Shown: positions 22,994 through 34,084 of the stretch, in pieces
Layout of the letters: each line of letters opens with the position of its first letter
Position numbering within the stretch: position 1 is the first letter of the stretch
Notes under the pieces: model-generated
Databases searched by the model: none
What the model saw: only the letters and a program-made list of their open reading frames with translations
Told to the model about the DNA's origin: nothing
Position numbers and translations under genes: made by a program
NCBI GenBank assembly: GCA_051294375.1
Contig: CM119264.1
Span: 11,135,832-11,199,831 of the forward strand
Direction: 5' to 3'
DNA length: 64,000 nt
Source of the DNA: Paraspadella gotoi
Taxonomy: Eukaryota; Chaetognatha

Positions 22994-24914
22994 GGCGATT
23001 TCTAAAAATTAAAATAGAGATTTGGCCTATGATTTTGGCATAATTCTGAGCGTAAAAGAAAAAATAACAATGCTCACTTCAGGGCTTAATTTTTTAGTTA
23101 TTTTTTTTCCCCCAAATTGTTTTTTATAGTTTGGTAAACGAGCAGATAATTTAAATAAAAGTATTTTTGTACTTTTTAAATAAACAAATGTAAGACTAAA
23201 TGTTTTTTTGGATGTTTGCGAATAAGGGAAGTGAAAGGAAAAAATGAGTCGCGTAGAAACTACGTGACGGAAGCGCGTGAATGCCGCGAATGGTTATTGG
23301 AGAGGAGGAGAAAGAATAGGGATTGACGAGACGCAACGAAGGTGACAAAAAAAATAAGGATTTTCAATGGCACATCGATAAGATATTCTCGAAAAACTCT
23401 TTCAATGGAATTACCTTTTTTTAAGACGCTTTTATGTTTGACTGTTTAAATTTGATTGTACTCAACCGAGCGTGGGAAACAAAATGTGCATCATGGAGAT
23501 CTTCATGTCGTATGAAGCTTGTATGTCAAAAAATGAATGTAAAAGGTGCGTCTTTTGTCAATCTACTAAAAAGATGATAACGGTTAAAAGCTCACTCTTT
23601 TCACCCACAAAGTCTTTGTCGAGGCGAGGTTAATCTTGGTCGCTGAAGAATCTTGGTGACCACTTGGTCACGATGTTCTAAAAATACATGCGCAATGACT
23701 CATGAACGCGGTAAAAAGGGCGGTGGAAGGAGACTAATGGCATTTCAAGGGGAAAGAAATTTGCTTCCCTTCCAATGATATCTACTGTTTGCAATAGAGT
23801 TTTTCTCTCTCTTTCTTTCTTTCTCTCTTTCTTTCTTTTTTTTATTCTTTCTCTCTTTCTTTCTTTATTTTTTTCTTCTTCTTCCTTTATTTCTTTTTGA
23901 TACTTTTTTCCTGTAAATTGTGTTAATATTGTTTTTTGTTTTTTTTTTTCATGACGATGACAACCTACGATGGTTTGGCATGTTCGGGTCACACAAGCGA
24001 GGTCTTGCCAGTGAAGACTTCGCTGAAGTGAAAACTAAAAGAAAAACTGATGAAAAGAAAAAAAAACAATTAAACGAAGATTGCAAAGTTAATCTTTCGC
24101 AATTGCTTTGCTCACGATATAAATAAAATTAATATGTTATTAATACGAATATTAGTAATTATTATTTTTATAAATCTGATTATTTAATAATTAAATGATA
24201 TGTTTCGAAATATTTTTTCGGCATATAAAGACGATTATAATAATAATATTAACAAAATATATAACGAAAAATTGTCAGCAATTGAAGATTTTACTTATTG
24301 TATTTAGCTTCTATTCTAATTACGAATGAACGCGATTGCTTGGCTTCAGCTCAGCCACTGGGAGGACGTCAAGAACAACCTCCATTGATTTCCTCGTTTT
24401 AAATCTGAAGAGTTAATGTCAGGGACGTCGTCGTCGTCGACGACGACGACGACAATATGAACGAAAACGACGATGTTGACAAAAAGGGGAAGAAGGGAAA
24501 AGAAACGTGACGGAGATGATGATGGAGAGGGAGCAAAGTTGTAAAATTTAAAAAAAATGGCTAAGGCAGTTCGGTTGGGGGGGGGAAAAAAAGTAAAGAA
24601 ACCCTTTTGCTCCTTATTAGCACCATGGGGTGAAGATTAAAGATTATCTTCATTTCACTTTACTCAAGCTTTCCTACTATCAGAGCTGACCTATCGTGTC
24701 AGCTTGAAAAAAAAATGACCAAAAGTTTTGGGAAAACGAATGTATTCGTGTATACACAGAGAACCGCTTCTTAGTCGCGATCGATAATATTTCCCCCCCC
24801 CTTTTTTTTCTTTTTTTCTTTTTATTTTCTGTTCTGCGAAAGAGAAATCGCGGCGAGTTTCCAATTTTTCTCCTCAAAACATTTTTTGGATACAATTTCC
24901 ATTCTTGTTTTGCT
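22994..24914. other. Divergent intergenic region between the GPCR and guanylate kinase genes
   Basis: No gene recognised. It holds TC/CTTT-rich DNA (23800-23900), an A/T-rich stretch (24120-24320), a self-complementary GTCGTCGTCGACGACGACGA run (24426-24451) and short G and C homopolymers (24576-24586, 24792-24803). Both flanking genes should have promoters here since they are divergently transcribed. Confidence 0.5.
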
Positions 24915-26056
24915 ATGTCTGCGGTTACATCTTCATTCACGCCACGCCCTCTGGTCGTCTGCGGTCCTTCCGGCTCTGGAAAATCGACGCTTCTCAAACG
25001 AATCATGAGTCTCGATGAATTCAAAGGGAAACTCGCGTTTTGCGTTTCCCATACGTCTCGGTAACGCTTAGGGGGCGGTGGTGTAGGGGCCTAGGGGGGA
25101 GATGGTAAACCTAATATTGAGAAAAATAAGCGCAAGGTCAGGAAAATTATTCTATTCGTTCAAAGAAACAAACCACGTCCTTTCAGTTGTTTAAATTAAT
25201 ATTGCGCGAAATAAGGCAAAAAATAAATTCATAGGATGAATTTATACTTAGGGAAATATGTGACCTCAACTGGCGAAAAATAAGGCAAATTTTTGCAAAT
25301 AAATCGCTAATCATTAGTAATATGAATCAATTGATAGTTTATCCATGTCATTGGTTCAATGACTCCCCGTCTGAAATTTTTGAATTGTATAAAAAGCAGC
25401 AAAATGATTAATAATGGATAAACGAACTAGATTAAGAAATAACCCAAAATATTTTTCTCATTAGACAGTCTTTTCGGTTTTTTATTCTAATAAATATTCG
25501 GAGTGTCTGTTAAGAATTCATGAATATAGAAATAATGTAAACATTGTTAGAATCATGCCAGCCTCTCGGATCAAATATTTTTCTGATAAAAAAAAAAAGT
25601 CGAAAACTATGTTTATAAACAAAGCGGTGCGTACATAAAAAATTGAGGCCGTTTCGACTTCGTCGTCGTCTTCGTCGTCGTCTTCGTCGTTGTAGAGTCA
25701 CCAGAAGCTTTTCAATTTCCCCCAATCATAAATAATACGATTACGACCACGAACTATTCTCATTTCCTCTCTTCTGCACTCTTCCCCGTTTTTTCTCACT
25801 TCGAATCCGGCACTCCCGCAGGCAACCTCGGCCGGGAGAGACCGACGGAGTCGACTATCACTTCGTCCCCTTCGCCGAGATGCGCCGGAAAATCGAGGCC
25901 GGCGAATTCGTGGAATCCGCCCAGTTTTCTGGAAATCTTTACGGCACCTCGAAGCGCGCCGTGGAGGAGTGTCGCGGTCAGGGAAAGATATGCGTCTTGG
26001 ACATCGACTCTCAGGCGAGTCGAGTCAGCGTGACTTTTTTTTGATCACGAAACGAC

Positions 26057-26154
<98 letters not shown>

Positions 26155-27475
26155 ATTAATATTATTTTTATATATAATAATTATTATTATTATTAACAAT
26201 TATTAACAATTATTTTCAGGGAGTACTCAGCGTGAAAAAAACGAATCTGGATCCAGTTTACGTATTCATTCAACCGCCGAGTTTGACAGAACTTGTGAGT
26301 TGATGAAAATTCTGGAGATAAGCGTAAAGCAGATACATAAATGAGGCTGAAATATTCTATTCATTTTTATCAATTTTGTTTTTTTTTTTCGCTATGATTC
26401 CTTGAAATTCAGATGAAACATGTCGATTGTCCAGATAATAATCGGTTGAGCATTCGCTCCGCCGACTAAGGGTTTTTTTTTAAAATCTCGCAAACAAGCG
26501 GATGGAACGAGCGTGAATAAAAAAAAAGTGATTATAAACACATGATTAACGTTTTCTCTCAAACGACAGAAAAGTCGGCTGGAGAATCGAAATACTGAAA
26601 CAGCAGAATCACTGGCTCAGAGGATGCGACTCGCCGAGAGGGAAATGGAATTCGGTAGTATTTGTTTGTGAGAGTTGTCGTGTCGTGTGGCGAGGGGGTA
26701 AATATTTTGGCGAAAGAATTAGCCGGATTGCTAGAATGGAATGGAATGGAAATATGGAAATATATAAAAAAAGATGGAAAAAGAGATTTTTTTCAAAAAA
26801 ATGTTTAGAAAGTTAGAAAAACAGATTGAAGAAAAAAAAAAGATTTTTAAAACGAAAGACGATTTTAAAGGCAACTTTTCTCCGCTCATTGTAGACTCTG
26901 TAGACAATGTAGAGTGAGCCAAAGAGAAACTAAATAAGTAAATAACATACCGCAAAATAGTAAGTAGGAAATAGTTTAGCAGTCTCTTAAATTTGAGGTT
27001 TTTTCTGTCTTAACAAATTAGCAACCAACTCTAGGCAAATTATATGTATTTTTAATATAAGTGGGACAAACCGACGGACAGACATACCGACGGACCGACC
27101 GACAGACCGACCGAAAAGTGACTTATAGAGTTGCTCCGCCAGTACTCGCGGCGCAACTAAAAACCTTGTTTAGTCTCGAAAGGTTTTCCTTTACGCGTTT
27201 TAGAGATAATCGTTTTCTGAAAAGCCATACAGAGCGTTCGTGAGAATGGCCGAGGTTTATTCTCTCATTGGACGAAACAATGACGAAGAAGCCCCTTAAT
27301 TATTTGTCTTTTTCGATTAATTTTGAGCGCCGATTAAACCTGTTAACTTGTTTATTGTTTTAATTTAGGCGAACGCAAAGACAATTTTCACTTTCGTATC
27401 GTGAACGATAATTTGGAAACATCGATAAAGGAATTGGAAAAAATCGTGAGAAATATCATCGAATCAGCTTCTTAG
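24915..27475 (+). CDS. GUK1: Guanylate kinase
   Basis: Five exons: 24915-25060, 25822-26014, 26220-26294, 26570-26654, 27369-27475, about 201 residues, the usual length of eukaryotic GMP kinases. The enzyme phosphorylates GMP to GDP with ATP. The P-loop GPSGSGKSTL lies near residues 17-26. The GMP-binding region follows (TSRQPRPGETDGVDYHFV and EFVESAQFSGNLYGTS). Then come VLDIDSQGVLSVK, the lid segment RNTETAESLAQRM and FRIVNDNLETSIKELEKIV. The ATG at 24915 gives a normal short N-terminus (MSAVTSSFTPRPLVVCG). Intron 2 appears to use a GC donor (CAG|GCGAGT) with a normal acceptor, since only that junction preserves the conserved DSQG reading. Introns carry a (GA)n run and a family A repeat. 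ATTAAA shortly after the stop could act as polyadenylation signal. Confidence 0.93.
26061..26147 (+). repeat. (GA)n microsatellite in guanylate kinase intron 2
   Basis: About 85 bp of nearly pure GA dinucleotides shortly after the GC donor. Confidence 0.95.
26985..27165 (+). repeat. Family A repeat (GACCGACC-rich) in guanylate kinase intron 4
   Basis: Reads AAATTTGAGGTTTTTTCTGT, CTTAACAAATTAGCAACC, then CGGACCGACCGACAGACCGA and GAGTTGCTCCGCCAGTACTC ending GGCGCAACTAA. The same order of segments is found at 28945-29112 and, split by an insertion, at 6745-7340. Confidence 0.65.
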
Positions 27476-28455
27476 AATAGTTTTGTTTCCATTAAATTTT
27501 GAATTTTTAATTTTAAATTTTGAAGAAAAGTCTATTTTTATTTTAAGTATTTAACTATTTGGACTTTTCCCCAAGAGGTGTAAAACTACGTATTTATATA
27601 TTTTTCACTTCAAGAATTATTTTTTTATGATAATTTTTATGATAATATAATGGTTTTATGTGCGTCTGTTTCCCATATAGGTAAATATCGTAAATATAGT
27701 AGAGACAGGAGAGTTGTCATCTTTGAGGGATTTTCCGCTTAAAGTTAGTAGTGAGGTCACCCTAAGAGATATCCTAAAAACGGAGCCAAATATTCCGCAT
27801 CAGACGGACTTAGTTTTTTCTTCCGCCATACTGCCAGTATTACTGGGCTGCTAAAAGGGCCGAGCGTTCTTTAAATTATCATAAATTAATGTCGGAAAAA
27901 ACCCATATCGGCGAGATTAAAAAAATCAGATCAAATAATCTGCGGATGGTAGATTACGAAATCTCTACATGTGTGCAAAAAAAGTTTAATAGTTATGGTA
28001 AAAGCATTTCAGTTCGCTATTTGAATGAAACCAACACTTTTTATGACTGCGTTAACTTAATACTTTGTTGGACCACTGTTTGCCCTTCAGCACCACTTTC
28101 ATGCGACAAGGGAGAAAGTCGTAGAGGCTGCGTAAATATGAAGAGTTCATATTACAACTTCACTATGATTCATTCAAAAACTTTTAAACTTGAGTTATAG
28201 CACCTGTGGGAAGACTGTTTTTAAGCGCCATACAATAAGCTATTAAAACGATAATGTTTGGTATATTAATAGCAGACTACATGATAAGTCTCAATAATTT
28301 AACAAGTAGCAGTGATAAAATATATTTTATTATTATAATAATATTTTGTCTCAAAATTTTAATTTTGATATAAGCAGTTTTTTCTGTAGAGCTAAGATTT
28401 TTTTTCATTATCATTGTATTATAATGTTGCTTGGGGACATGGAAATGTTGTTTGT

Positions 28456-28688
28456 ATGGTGGACTAAAATCCACTAACCGTTCATCAGCGGCCATTGGTC
28501 CCAGAGACAAGTCATTCACCTCCCAACCCAAAGGTCCGGGGTTCCAGCCCGGTGGTCGCGTAGCAGTTAAGAGGGACGGGGCTCTTAACCCTCCTGTAAC
28601 ACGGTGTTACAGCCTGATCCGAAGCTCAGGGACTGCTTATATTGAACGGTTCTGTCACTAACACATAACAATAGTTATTGTCTCTTCA
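28456..28688 (+). repeat. Most complete tRNA-like SINE copy
   Basis: About 233 bp: head ATGGTGGACTAAAATCCACT, B-box-like GGTTCCAGCCCGG, body GGGACGGGGCTCTTAACCC and GATCCGAAGCTCAGGGACTG, tail AACAATAGTTATTGTCTCTT. Used here as the reference for the other copies. Confidence 0.7.
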
Positions 28689-28944
28689 TTTGATAAGTAT
28701 AGTCGTTCATATTGTCCTCTTACCCATTCTGTTAAAACTTTTGACATCATATTTTTAAAAATTTATAGTTTTTAACAAAATAATGCCTTTAAATCGCACA
28801 TGAGTAAATAATTTTTATCGAAGATAGATGATTCCTTGCTTCCGAAAGAATAAAATTAAATTTCTTATTAAAAAAAAATCTTATAACCATAACAAGAAAA
28901 AAAAAAACAAGGAACGGCTATTCCAAGGTGTTGCGCCTCATTAC

Positions 28945-29112
28945 TTTTTGATTTTTAACAAATGAGCAACAAAATATAGGCTAGTTAAAAGCGTTTTTAA
29001 CATAAATGGGACAGACCGATGGACAGACATACCGAAGGACCGACCGACGGGCCGACCGACCGAAAAGTGACCGACCGAAGAGTTGCTCCGCGAGTACTCG
29101 CGGCGCAACTAA
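28945..29112 (+). repeat. Family A repeat (GACCGACC-rich)
   Basis: TTAACAAATGAGCAAC, TAAATGGGACAGACCGATGG and a terminal GTTGCTCCGCGAGTACTCGC followed by GGCGCAACTAA, in the same order as at 26985-27165. Confidence 0.65.
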
Positions 29113-29826
29113 TAACCCTCCATACTTTCGTTCCTTCACAAATCTTTATTTCATTTTCAAAGCGACGTCGATGACACTTTTGCTGGGTTCTTCTTCGGAT
29201 GTGAAGACATTAATCTTTAAAGTACTTGAAAAAAGATTGGATTTCGAGATGGGATTATTTTTTTTTCTGGGTTCCGTCGAAGTTTTTTATTCACGAACTC
29301 GAACCGGTTGTAACCAGTTAAACCAAGTGTCTCGAGAGAGAGAGATGGGCGAAGAGAAAAATAGATGGATAGAATAATCGAGGGACCGATCAAGACTCGC
29401 CGAATCTAGAAAACATATGTACTAACTGCTAAGTAATTTCAAGGAATCATTCAATTTCGAAAAAGATCCCGTGAGACAAATTCACTGGCACAAAACAAAT
29501 CATTGCCATGGTTTACTGTAGTGAGAAAAACATAATCTGTTTTTTTAATAAAGGTTTTTTTTCTGTACAAATTTCATTTAAGTTGATTCACATTAATAAC
29601 TTAAAATCAATTTTTTTGCAACAATTTCAAAATCGTTAAATTGATTGCTCATCGCATAGAGATCAAGAGAAATGAATCAGTTTTAATTCAGTATCAAAGA
29701 TTACTGTAAAAATATATTGGACTGATTTATGTGTTATATGGTATAGTCAAATTCTCTTATTATAAATTTTTACTTCGTGTCAGCGGATTTGGCACACAGA
29801 GTAAGTGAAAATAACTATCACTTTCC

Positions 29827-29828
<2 letters not shown>

Positions 29829-29920
<92 letters not shown>
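29829..29920 (+). repeat. (AAT)n microsatellite
   Basis: About 90 bp of uninterrupted TAA/AAT trinucleotides; the poly-Ile and poly-Asn style ORFs on both strands derive from it. Confidence 0.95.
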
Positions 29921-30384
29921 TAATAAGTCCTTAATCTTCTCTGCCGCCACGGACCGAACGACCACCTGGACGAGACAGAAAACGAAGTGATGAAGATTTT
30001 AAGTTTGGAAACCGGTTTAGACAGGATCAAGTCCCATTTCAGAAGATGTTATTCGAAAACTTCAATTTGGAAATTGAAAAAAATTAAATATTTTTTTAAT
30101 AAAAAATTATTACTCGGAAAAACTACAAAAATAAATATCTGCATGAAACTGTAGGGCCCGATAATTCTGACAAAAGAGCAATAAGTACGTATAAGAAAAT
30201 TTTTAAATTATTTTCAAAGGAAGAATAAATGAAATAAATAAATGAAGGAACGAGGTTGTTCGCATCACCTGACGAAATTATATTCATTTCGACGCAACAT
30301 TTTTAGCGCATAACTTTTGAAATTAATCAACAATCTTTTGGTTTATTATTTATAATTTATTTGATTTTATGATTCGATATCAAC

Positions 30385-33300
30385 ATGCTGTTTCAACAAT
30401 TTTCTCACATTTTCAAGCATGGGACTCGATATTTTTATTCGTGGAGAATTGTGTCCTCTGGTAACCTTAAATGTTTACCAAACGACAACAAAACTACCAA
30501 GTACATTCATTCCGGTAAGCCTCCTGAGTCTGAGACATAAACAGAAGGATGAATAATGTCTTTTGAGTAAATACAGAAGGCTTCATATTGTAAAATGTGG
30601 TACCCCTTTTTTGTGACCAGAACACGTTCCGAGAAAAAAACTATTGAAGAGATTTAATGAAATTTTGCATGCGGAGTACCAGAAGTGATACAAATGGAAC
30701 TATCATGGCGAACTTTTACATTCCACCCATAAGCTGAGATAAGGGGGCCTGAGTGCCACAAATGGTCAAAAATTGTTTTCAAATTTTTTAATTATTTTTG
30801 TTTTAAACAGTTGCACAGACTTTACTCTTCCACAAAAACGTATTTATTACCTCAAAAATATTCATTTACCTTAATTTTTAGCTTCGTGAACATCAGCAGT
30901 TAAAGTCAGATTTGGAATAATTTGGGAAAATTGGAAGTAAAACGATGAACCATGCATCTTCAACCATGCTTAATTATTGCAAGTTTATTAATTTTAGTTC
31001 TAAAATGTTTTTTTCTTTATGTTTAAAACGTCAATGCACCTGATGCTACTAAAAAAATAAAAATAAAAATTTTAGCATTTTTTGGCACCCCAGGGGTCCA
31101 CCCCCAGGGCCCTGTACTACATTTTATAATATGAAGCCTTCTGTATACGTATCAATACAATAATATCATTTAAATAATGACATACAAAATATTTAAAAAG
31201 GACAATAAATAACTCTATTTGATATTTCAGAAAATAGAATCGGAGTTAAAAGACTGCTATGCCTAAATTCCAAAATGTGAATTTTAAATTCTAAAAAGTT
31301 AAAGTTATAATGCATTGTCGGTCGCAAGATGAAAGAATTCCATTAAGACCTAGCATCAAATTCACAGATTCCACGAGTTTTCACATGTAAATTTTTTAAG
31401 CAGATAACGAAACGACCAGGACCGACTTTGCCCTCACCAAAGTTTACCCACTCGCTCAGTCAAAGACGTTTGACCTGGAATTGGTCAACTTAAATCGAGT
31501 TTATGAACAAAAGTCGACGTCCGAATTGGTGCGCGCTCTCTTCGTCCTGCGAGTTTGCGCGGTAGATTGGATTGCCGATAACAGGTAACTTTAACTGGAG
31601 TTTGAAATCTTGGGATGTCCTCATATCCGTCATTAGTAAATTCATTAAATTTGTTTCTGGGCGTAATACGTATTTCTGTCGCAGGTCATACTTATTTAAA
31701 TCTCTTTTGTTACGCACTTACGGTTCATCTTTTGTTACAGTTTTGCCCTGATGTCTCTTTCTCGGCGCATTTTACCTAATTTTGCCTTTCGCGCCGTCTT
31801 TGGTCCGACTCTTTATCGTCAGTTCGTCGCCGGAGACAGCTTGTCGGAAATCCAAGCGACTACCAACAGATTAGAGGGAGCAGGGATACAGCCTATGGTG
31901 GCAGTGTCTATTGAAGTAAGTAGATGAAAGAAAAACATTAAACCACGAAAGCCTGTCCAAAGTCAGGGGCAAGATAGCTTATTTATTAAATGAATGGATA
32001 ATTTTTATATTGGTTGTACCAATTTCATTAAAACAATTAAAAAAAAAAAATTCGTTGATAGGACGACTACAAGTGCTCACTATCCCCCGCCGGATACCAG
32101 AATCTGTAAGAAAACAAATAATGACTTGACTTAGTTCAATGTTCCTTGAGCGTTCAACTTTTTGTATCGAAATTTTACTGGACAGTTATGAAAAGAATTT
32201 GTCAAAAATATTGGAATGCGTCGCGATAACTTCTGGAGTCTCGACGGAGGGAAAGGGAACGATGCAAGTCAAAGTAACCGCACTAGTTCCCAACTATTTA
32301 CTTCATACAATTACCGACATACTGCGTTCGGAAGATGTAGATCAGTGGCTGGCTCGGCTTTCTGGTACGTAAGAGTGTCAGTTAGTTAGAAATTACAATC
32401 AAATAATAAAAATACAATTATTATATTTTTATGCATTTGTATTCCGCGTTTATTCTTCGTATCGCCTTTTGTCATTGTGAGGGAATACTCTATATTTTTA
32501 AACTTTGCTAGAAGAATCTTCCGAGAACTTTTCTCTACTCTTTCCCGAAATCTCCCGCGAGGAAACGACGCAATTAGTCGACGGGTTGAATCGCCTGGAC
32601 GTCGTCGCCGCAGCAGCCGCGTCGGCGTGCGTCAGAGTTCTCATCGATGCGGAATACGTTGACCAAAATATCGCAATTGCTTTTCTCTCTTTATTCTTCA
32701 TGAAGAAGTACAACAGGTATGGAGCGCATTCTAAAGTAACAGGGAATTGAAAAGTTCTCTATTTTTCTCCATCCTACAATTCAATCGCAGAAATCACGCT
32801 ATAATTTGGAACACATACCAGTGCTACCTGAAGGAATCGAAAGAAAGATTGAGGCGGGATCTTTTCATCGCCGACCGGTTGCACTTTTGTCACGGAGCCA
32901 AAATTGTGAGAGGGGCATACATGGAAAAGGAACGATATTTAGCGAAAAAACGGGGAAATCCATCTCCGGTTTGGGAGACGAAGGAACAAACGGACCGGTG
33001 CTATGATGAGGTGAACGACAGCTTCTTAATGTTTTCAGGATTTCAGGTTTTCAGGTGTTTTCCTCGGGTTTTCAGGTTTTATTGTACTGTTAGCTTATAG
33101 ATTACACTCATAACGCAAATAATAGCTCGTTTTTCTCGACCGAATTATCCGGTTATAAAGACCTGTAGTCAACAGGGTTCGTGTCGTTCCTTTATTTCTG
33201 AACCTTATTAATTTAGATTTTCATAGAAAATAGTCAAAATTAAGAAATTTTCTTTGAATTTCAGACTATATCTTTTCTGTGTTCTCGCGCCCATTCCCGT

Positions 33301-34084
33301 CTCTTCCGCGCGCCTCTTGGCTTTTCAAGTTATGGCGATTCGTTCGTGGTCGCCACCCACAATGAAAAAAGCGTTCGTTATGCTGTTACTGAAGCGCGAC
33401 ACCTTGGTCTCCCGGTGACGTGGAACCCGGCAGGAGCGGGTACGTTGGAAACTATCCATTGGATAGTAGAGTGATGTTAAAATGATAACATTTTAAAAAT
33501 TTAAAATTTAGTATATAAAACATAAAAATAAAAACCAATAAAAATCTTTTCCCAGAATTAAAAAGAAACCATTTTGAAATTTTAACATTTTATAAGGGTA
33601 GTACTATTTACAAAATAAGCTGACTGGGCTATTATATTTAAAAAAAAAGAAAAATAATTACAGATTACTATTCACTAATATGATAGTTTTCACGATATAA
33701 CTGCTAAATTTTGGTTCCAAACTTTCGCTTCACCATATTGGATAGTGAAGACATCGCTTTCAACTCATCACTCAACTTTGTACGTCTACGTAGGTTGTAC
33801 TTCGCTCAATTGTACGGAATGTGCGACTACTTAAGCTTTGCTCTGGCTCAAGGTGGTTATCCAGTTTTTAAATCGCTTCCTTATGGAAACATGGAAGAGG
33901 TTTTGCCTTATCTCTCACGGTGAGACCTAAATTTTAGAAAAAAACTTTTTACTTTTGTGATGATAAATAATGTTTTCTAAACAGACGAAGCCAAGAAAAC
34001 AAATTCGTGATTCGAGAAACCAGAAAGGAAAATATTTTACTGATACGCGAACTAAAAATGCGTTTCAAGCAAATGCTTGATTGA
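30385..34084 (+). CDS. PRODH: Mitochondrial proline dehydrogenase (proline oxidase)
   Basis: Ten exons: 30385-30514, 31404-31584, 31741-31915, 32062-32106, 32135-32364, 32512-32716, 32791-33010, 33265-33439, 33751-33919, 33984-34084, about 540 residues. The enzyme is a mitochondrial inner-membrane flavoenzyme oxidising proline to pyrroline-5-carboxylate. The first exon gives a basic, hydroxylated presequence ([20 protein letters not shown]) ending in a CCG|GTAAGC donor; its phase matches exon 2. Conserved parts are the N-terminal helical region ([34 protein letters not shown]), [12 protein letters not shown] in the barrel, [13 protein letters not shown], and the C-terminal [20 protein letters not shown] with [18 protein letters not shown]. 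The junction of exons 8 and 9 is less certain and inserts about 14 extra residues ([14 protein letters not shown]). The stop codon lies in a TGAT repeat. AATAAA at 34227 is a likely polyadenylation signal. Confidence 0.92.
30574..31143. mobile_element. 570-bp MITE with Tc1/mariner-like ends in PRODH intron 1
   Basis: Terminal inverted repeats (CAGAAGGCTTCATATTGTAA on the left; the right end matches with two differences over about 30 bp) and flanking TA dinucleotides on both sides (30572-30573, 31144-31145). No ORF encoding a transposase is present. Confidence 0.75.
31938..32028 (+). repeat. Family B module in PRODH intron 3
   Basis: Reads TTAAACCACGAAAGCCTGTC through TTGGTTGTACCAATTTCATT, close to the copies at 17177 and 19533. 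Confidence 0.65.

Larger units (their letters stand above)
27476..30384. other. Intergenic region between guanylate kinase and proline dehydrogenase
   Basis: Contains a full SINE copy (28456-28688), a family A copy (28945-29112) and an (AAT)n array (29829-29920). The ORF at 27889-28200 (103 residues) has no recognisable domain and no acceptor context. I see no other gene. Confidence 0.5.

Noticed and set aside
26061-26147. Arg/Glu and Ser/Leu repeat ORFs on both strands
   Set aside because: They are translations of a GA microsatellite in an intron; the same applies to the tracts at 38.9, 47.4, 48.3, 51.4-52.1, 55-56 and 61 kb.
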